DNA from: Limnoperna fortunei
Taxonomy: Eukaryota > Mollusca > Bivalvia > Mytilida > Modiolidae
Assembly: GCA_944474755.1 (NCBI GenBank)
Contig: OX104119.1
Location: 3,087,075 to 3,151,074 of the forward strand
DNA: 64,000 nucleotides
Direction: 5' to 3'
In this document: piece by piece, positions 58,334 through 64,000 of the stretch
Layout of the letters: the number at the start of each line of letters is the position of its first letter
Numbering within the stretch: the first letter of the stretch is position 1
Made by a program: the position numbers and the translations under genes
Notes under the pieces: model-generated
The model's input: only the letters and a program-made list of their open reading frames with translations
Told to the model about the DNA's origin: nothing
The model's database searches: none

Positions 58334-58472
58334 CAAACAACCACCTTACACCGTCAGTACACAATTATCAATTATACCGATTGTGTCAAACAACCACCTT
58401 ACACCGTCAGTACACAATTATCAAGTATACCGATTGTGTCAAACAGCCACCTTACACCGTCATTACACAATT

Positions 58473-58500
58473 ACACAGTCGTTAAGAATACCGACTGTGT
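58473..58500 (+). other. Perfect 9-bp inverted repeat, 10-nt loop
   Basis: Same arms and loop, in the second 167-bp trimer, 167 bp after the previous one. Confidence 0.85.
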
Positions 58501-58604
58501 CAAACAACCACCTTACACCGTCAGTACACAATTATCAATTATACCGATTGTGTCAAACAACCACCTTACACCGTCAGTACACAATTATCAAGTATACCGA
58601 TTGT

Positions 58605-59074
58605 GTCAAACAACCAACTAACGCCGTCAGTACACAGTTATCAAGTATGCCGAATGTGTCAAACAACCACCTAACACCATCAGTACACAATTATCAAGTA
58701 TACCGATTGTGTCAAACAACCACCTAACACCGTCAGGACACAATTATCAAGTATACCGATTGTGTCAAACAACCAACTAACGCCGTCAGTACACAATTAT
58801 AAAGTATACCGATTGTGTCAAACAACCACCTAACACCGTCAGGACACAATTATCAAGTATACCGAATGTGTCAAACAACCACCTAACGCCGTCAGTACAC
58901 AATTATCAAGTATACCGAATGTGTCAAACAACCACCTAACACCGTCAGGACACAATTATCAAGTATACCGAATGTGTCAAACAACCACCTAACACTGTCA
59001 GGACACAATTGTTAAGTATACCGATTGTGTCAAACAACCACCTAACACCGTCAGGACACAATTATCAAGTATAC
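58605..59074 (+). repeat. Short run of GTCAGGACA / GAATGTG monomers
   Basis: About nine monomers in which GTCAGGACACAATTATC and CCGAATGTGTC predominate, linking the 167-bp duplication to HOR family 5. Ordinary satellite; nothing else is seen. Confidence 0.78.
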
Positions 59075-62000
59075 CGAATGTGTCAAACAACCACCTAACA
59101 CCGTCAGTACACAGTTGTTAAGTATACCGATAGTGTCACACAACCAACTAACGCCGTCAGTACACAATTATAAAGTATACCGATTGTGTCAAACAACCAC
59201 CTAACGCCGTGAGTACACAATTATCAAGTATACCGATTGTGTCAAACAACCACCTAACACCGTCAGTACACAATTATCAAGTATACCGATTGTGTCAAAC
59301 AACCACCTAACACCATCAGTACACAATTATAAAGTATACCGATTGTGTCAAACAACCACCTAACACCGTCAGTACACAGTTGTTAAGTATACCGATTGTG
59401 TCAAACAACCACCTAACACCGTGAGTACACAATTATCAAGTATACCGATTGTGTCAAACAACCAACTAACGCCGTCAGTACACAATTATCAAGTATACCG
59501 AATGTGTCAAACAACCACCTAACACCGTCAGTACACAGTTGTTAAGTATACCGATAGTGTCAAACAACCAACTAACGCCGTCAGTACACAATTATAAAGT
59601 ATACCGATTGTGTCAAACAACCACCTAACACCGTGAGTACACAATTATCAAGTATGCCGAATGTGTCAAACAACCACCTAACACCATCAGTACACAATTA
59701 TAAAGTATACCGATTGTGTCAAACAACCACCTAACGCCGTCAGTACACAATTATCAAGTATACCGATTGTGTCAAACAACCACCTAACGCCGTCAGTACA
59801 CAATTATCAAGTATACCGATTGTGTCTAACAACCACCTAACACCGTCAGTACACAATTATCAAGTATACCGATTGTGTCAAACAACCACCTAACACCGTC
59901 AGTACACAATTAAAAAGTATACCGATTGTGTCAAACAACCCCCTAACACCGTCAGTACACAATTATAAAGTATACCGATTGTGTCAAACAACCACCTAAC
60001 ACCGTCAGTACACGATTATCAAGTATACCGATTGTGTCAAACAACCACCTAACACCGTCAGTACACAATTATCAAGTATACCGATTGTGTCAAACAACCA
60101 CCTAACACCGTCAGTGCACAATTATAAAGTATACTGATTGTGTCAAACAACCACCTAACACCGTCAGTACACAGTCGTTAAGTATACCGATTGTGTCAAA
60201 CAACCAACTAACACCGTCAGTACACAATTATCAAGTATACCGAATGTGTCAAACAACCACCTAACACCGTCAGAACACAATTATCAAGTATACCGATTGT
60301 GTCAAACAACCACCTTACACCGTCAGTACACAATTATCAAGTATACCGATTGTGTCAAACAACCACCTGACACCGTCAGTACACAATTATCAAGTATACC
60401 GATTGTGTAAAACTACCACCTAACACCGTCAGTGCACAATTATAAAGTATACTGATTGTGTCAAACAACCACCTAACACCGTCAGTACACAGTCGTTAAG
60501 TATACCGATTGTGTCAAACAACCAACTAACACCGTCAGTACACAATTATCAAGTATACCGAATGTGTCAAACAACCACCTAACACCGTCAGAACACAATT
60601 ATCAAGTATACCGATTGTGTCAAACAACCACCTTACACCGTCAGTACACAATTATCAAGTATACCGAATGTGTCAAACAGCCACCTAACACCGTGAGTAC
60701 ACAATTATCAAGTATACCGATTGTGTCAAACAACCAACTAACGCCGTCAGTACACAATTATCAAGTATACCGATTGTGTCAAACAACCACCTAACACCGT
60801 GAGTACACAATTATCAAGTATACCGATTGTGTCAAACAACCAACTAACGCCGTCAGTACACAATTATCAAGTATACCGAATGTGTCAAACAACCACCTAA
60901 CACCGTCAGTACACAGTTGTTAAGTATACCGATAGTGTCACACAACCAACTAACGCCGTCAGTACACAATTATAAAGTATACCGATTGTGTCAAACAACC
61001 ACCTAACACCGTGAGTACACAATTATCAAGTATACCGATTGTGTCAAACAACCACCTAACACCGTCAGTACACAATTATCAAGTATACCGATTGTGTCAA
61101 ACAACCACCTAACACCATCAGTACACAATTATAAAGTATACCGATTGTGTCAAACAACCACCTAACACCGTCAGTACACAGTTGTTAAGTATACCGATTG
61201 TGTCAAACAACCACCTAACACCGTGAGTACACAATTATCAAGTATACCGATTGTGTCAAACAACCAACTAACGCCGTCAGTACACAATTATCAAGTATAC
61301 CGAATGTGTCAAACAACCGCCTAACACCGTCAGTACACAGTTGTTAAGTATACCGATAGTGTCAAACAACCAACTAACGCCGTCAGTACACAATTATAAA
61401 GTATACCGATTGTGTCAAACAACCACCTAACACCGTGAGTACACAATTATCAAGTATGCCGAATGTGTCAAACAACCACCTAACACCATCAGTACACAAT
61501 TATAAAGTATACCGATTGTGTCAAACAACCACCTAACGCCGTCAGTACACAATTATCAAGTATACCGATTGTGTCAAACAACCACCTAACGCCGTCAGTA
61601 CACAATTATCAAGTATACCGATTGTGTCTAACAACCACCTAACACCGTCAGTACACAATTATCAAGTATACCGATTGTGTCAAACAACCACCTAACACCG
61701 TCAGTACACAATTAAAAAGTATACCGATTGTGTCAAACAACCCCCTAACACCGTCAGTACACAATTATAAAGTATACCGATTGTGTCAAACAACCACCTA
61801 ACACCGTCAGTACACGATTATCAAGTATACCGATTGTGTCAAACAACCACCTAACACCGTCAGTACACAATTATCAAGTATACCGATTGTGTAAAACTAC
61901 CACCTAACACCGTCAGTGCACAATTATAAAGTATACTGATTGTGTCAAACAACCACCTAACACCGTCAGTACACAGTCGTTAAGTATACCGATTGTGTCA

Positions 62001-62105
62001 AACAACCAACTAACACCGTCAGTACACAATTATCAAGTATACCGAATGTGTCAAACAGCCACCTAACACCGTCAGAACACAATTATCAAGTATACCGATT
62101 GTGTC
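59075..62105 (+). repeat. HOR family 5: 1,802-bp unit of 34 monomers
   Basis: GATAGTGTCACAC recurs with its TAGTG at 59131 and 60933 (1,802 bp, exactly 34 x 53). Unit 1 is about 59075-60876; unit 2 is partial, 60877-62105, and matches 59075-60303. Unit 1 is itself related to 54.88-56.04 kb at 4,199 bp. That offset is explained by 79 x 53 plus three 8-base insertions minus two 6-base deletions, with one +1 and one -1 cancelling. One monomer differs between units (CAAACAACC near 60090 against AAAACTACC near 61892), consistent with conversion. Confidence 0.86.
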
Positions 62106-63780
62106 AAACAACCACCTAACACCGGCAGGAAACAATTGTTAAGTATACCGATTGTGTCAAACAGCCACCTAACACCGTCAGGACACAATTGTTAAGTATG
62201 CCGAATGTGTCAAACACCACCTTACACCGTCAGTACACAATTATAAAGTATACCGATTGTGTCAAACAACCACCTAACACCGTCAGTACACAGTCGTTAA
62301 GTATACCGATTTTGTCAAACAACCACCTTACACCGTCAGTACACAATTATCAAGTATACCGATTGTGTCAAACAACCACCTAACACCGTCAGTACACAAT
62401 TATCAAGTGTACCGATTGTGTCAAACAACCACCTAACACTGTCAGTACACAATTATAAAGTATACCGATTGTGTCAAACAACCACCTAACACCGTCAGTA
62501 CACAGTCGTTAATTATACCGATTGTGTCAAACAAGCACCTTACTCCGTCAGAACACAATTATCAAATATACCGATTGTGTCAAACAACCAACTAACCCCG
62601 TCAGTACACAATTATCAAGTATACCGATTGTGTCAAACAACCACATAACACCGTCAGTACACAGTTGTTAAGTATACCGATTGTGTCAAACAACCAACTA
62701 ACACCGTCAGTACACAATTATCAAATATACCGATTGTGTCAAACAACCACCTAACACCGTCAGTACACAGTTGTTAAGTATACCGATTTTGTCAAACAAC
62801 CACCTAACACCGTCAGGACACAATTATCAAGTATAGCGATTGTGTCAAACAACCACCTAACACCGTCAGGACACAATTATCAAGTATACCGATTGGGTCA
62901 AACAACCAAATAACACCGTCAGTACACAATTATCAAGTATACCGATTGTGTCAAACAACCACCTAACACCGTCAGAACACAATTATAAAGTATACCGATT
63001 GGGTCAAACAACCACCTAACACTGTCAGGTCACAATTATAAAGTATACCGATTGTTTCAAACAACCACCTAACACCGTGAGTACACAATTATCAAGTATA
63101 CCGATTGTGTCAAACAACCACCTAATATCGTCAGTACACAATTATAAAGTATACCGATTGGGTCAAACAACCACCTAACACTGTCAGGACACAATTATCA
63201 AATATACCGATTGTGTCAAACAACCACCTAACACCGTCAGTACACAATTATCAAGTATACCGATTGTGTCAAACAACCACCTAACACCGTCAGTACACAA
63301 TTATCAAGGATACCGATTGTGTAAAAAAACCACCTAACAGCGTCAGTACACAATTATAAAGTATACCGATTGTGTCAAACAACCACATAACACCGTCAGT
63401 ACACAGTCGTTAAGTATACCGATTGTGTCAAACAACCACCTAACACCGTAAGAACACAATAATAAAGTATACCGATTGGGTCAAACAACCACCTAACACT
63501 GTCAGGACACAATTATAAAGTGTACCGATTGTGTCAAACAACCACCTAACACCGTCAGTACACAATTATCAAGTATACCGATTGTGTCAAACAACCACCT
63601 AACACCGTCAGAATACAATTATCAAGTATACCGATAGTGTCAAACAACCACCTAACACTGTCAGGACACAGTCGTTAAGTATACCGATTGTGTCAAACAA
63701 CCACCTAACACCGTCAGTACACAATTATCAAGTATACCGATTGTGTCAAACAACCACCTAACACCGTCAGTACACAATTA
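62106..63780 (+). repeat. Irregular 53-bp repeats approaching the array edge
   Basis: The monomer period is kept, but I see no long HOR copy of this stretch elsewhere in the window. Private variants are frequent: CGATTGGGTC (62891, 62997, 63156 and 63474, spaced 2, 3 and 6 monomers), AAGGATACC near 63306, GTGTAAAAAAACC near 63320, ACAGCGTC near 63336, CTAATATCG near 63123. It starts with a copy of the CAGCCACC / CAAACACCACC block (62160-62260). No gene is visible. Confidence 0.82.
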
Positions 63781-64000
63781 TCAAGTACATGAAGTATGCC
63801 TATCGTGTCAAGCAAGCAATTTACACCGTCAGGGAACAACTTTCAAGTATGCAGATCACGTCAAGCAGCCACGTAACACCTTCATCACCTAATTGTCTAG
63901 TATGCCGATAGTCTCGAGCAATTACGTAACGTAGTCAGTACACAATTATCAAGCATGCCGATAGTTTCAAGGCACCATCTAACACCGTCAGCACAAATTT
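63781..64000 (+). repeat. Degenerate monomers at the array edge
   Basis: Four recognisable but strongly diverged monomers start at 63781, 63843, 63896 and 63949. The first is 62 bp, with about 9 extra bases from a partial duplication of AAGTATGCC (TCAAGTACATGAAGTATGCC). The next two are 53 bp; the last is 52 bp to the window end and ends GCACAAATTT. Each has many substitutions (for example GATCACGTCAAGCAGCC and GTCTCGAGCAATTACG), against a few per monomer upstream. Several changes are shared (AAGTATGCC or AAGCATGCC, and CGATAGT in the last two). This fits old, no longer homogenised copies at the boundary of a satellite array. Confidence 0.88.

Larger units (their letters stand above)
58271..58604 (+). 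repeat. 167-bp tandem duplication with 61-bp monomers
   Basis: 58271-58437 and 58438-58604 are two adjacent, near-identical trimers. Each is 3 x 53 plus 8 bp. The extra 8 bp (ACACAATT inserted within CATTACACAATTACACAG) is also present once at about 57603, so a 61-bp monomer arose first and was then amplified locally. Each trimer also carries AATTATCAATTATACC in its second monomer. Confidence 0.9.
1..63780 (+). repeat. 53-bp satellite DNA array, about 1,200 monomers
   Basis: The monomer starts at TCAAGTATACCGATTGTG, continues CAAACAACCACCTAACACCG, and ends GTCAGTACACAATTA. It repeats head to tail from base 1 with a 53-bp step (monomer starts at 1, 54 and so on) and never changes orientation. 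Most copies differ from consensus at only a few positions. Recurrent alternatives lie at GATTGTG (GAATGTG, GAGTGTG, GAAAGTG, GATAGTG, GATTGAG), at CCTAACACC (CTTACACC, CTATTGCC, CTATCACC, CTAACGCC, CCAACACC), at GTCAGTACA (GTCAGGACA, GTCAGAACA, GTGAGTACA, ATCAGTACA) and at the monomer junction (AATTATCAAG, AATTATAAAG, AATTGTTAAG, AGTCGTTAAG, TTTGTTAAG). Such a long uniform array is a property of eukaryotic heterochromatic satellites. Chromosomal position and species cannot be read from the sequence. The left end is not an array boundary; the array clearly continues beyond base 1. Confidence 0.98.

Noticed and set aside
1..63780. CRISPR array
   Set aside because: There are no unique spacers between repeats; the 53-bp units abut directly and there are no cas genes.
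1..63780. CENP-B box or other centromere protein motif
   Set aside because: No monomer variant resembles the CENP-B box core (TTCG...CGGG). A centromeric role cannot be claimed from sequence alone.
1..63780. Transposon or LTR origin of the large duplications (1.4-7.6 kb)
   Set aside because: The duplicated blocks consist only of 53-bp monomers and have no terminal inverted repeats, target-site duplications or coding sequence. Their offsets are monomer multiples, which points to unequal exchange.
1..63780. Promoters, terminators, tRNA or rRNA genes
   Set aside because: TATA-like AAGTATACC and the inverted arms recur in every monomer and cannot be read as specific signals. No tRNA or rRNA sequence was seen.
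1..64000. Bacterial or phage repeat region
   Set aside because: A 64-kb array of one short monomer with nested HORs, and no genes in either direction, is not known for bacterial or phage genomes. Eukaryotic satellite is by far the better reading.

Overview
The whole 64 kb window is one head-to-tail tandem array of a 53-bp monomer: about 1,200 copies, all in the same orientation. No gene, RNA gene, transposon, CRISPR array or other unique sequence interrupts it. An array of this length and regularity is typical of eukaryotic satellite DNA (centromeric, pericentromeric, subtelomeric or another heterochromatic block). Nothing in the sequence identifies the species, or even plant versus animal. 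The consensus monomer is about 40% G+C and very strand-asymmetric: roughly 20 A, 15 C, 12 T and 6 G on the + strand. It carries a GTATAC palindrome (monomer positions 5-10), a GTAC site (43-46), two CpG sites (11-12 and 38-39) and a 7-bp inverted pair, ATTGTGT (13-19) and ACACAAT (45-51).

The array is layered. Diagnostic variants and small indels recur at spacings that are multiples of 53 plus or minus the indels contained between them, so higher-order repeats (HORs) can be followed by eye. Domain 1 (1-3110) has a 1,535-bp HOR of 29 monomers. 3111-9994 is a mosaic feeding into a large family (9995-25592) with 2.45-2.88 kb HORs marked by a 14-bp insertion. 25510-28372 is a tandem pair of 27-monomer units. 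26941-31640 and 34647-38975 are two copies of a 4.3-4.7 kb segment about 7.6-7.7 kb apart. 39240-51400 has 3,604/3,551-bp HORs (68 and 67 monomers) and a 1,326-bp sub-repeat. 51590-57690 has a 4,445-bp HOR (84 monomers). 58271-58604 is a 167-bp tandem duplication, and 59075-62105 has a 1,802-bp HOR (34 monomers). From 62106 the order becomes local and irregular. From 63781 to the window end the last monomers are heavily diverged, which looks like the edge of the array.

The + strand gives many open frames of about 60-182 codons, but they are a by-product of the repeat. 53 is not a multiple of 3, so every frame reads the monomer in all three phases, and the consensus has only one stop (a TAA in CACCTAACACC) per 159 nt. 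Any monomer variant that removes this TAA merges two frames. I annotate no coding sequence. The most informative observations are the nested amplification history, the array edge, a dyad whose two arms vary together in several monomers, and CpG-decay-like variants.
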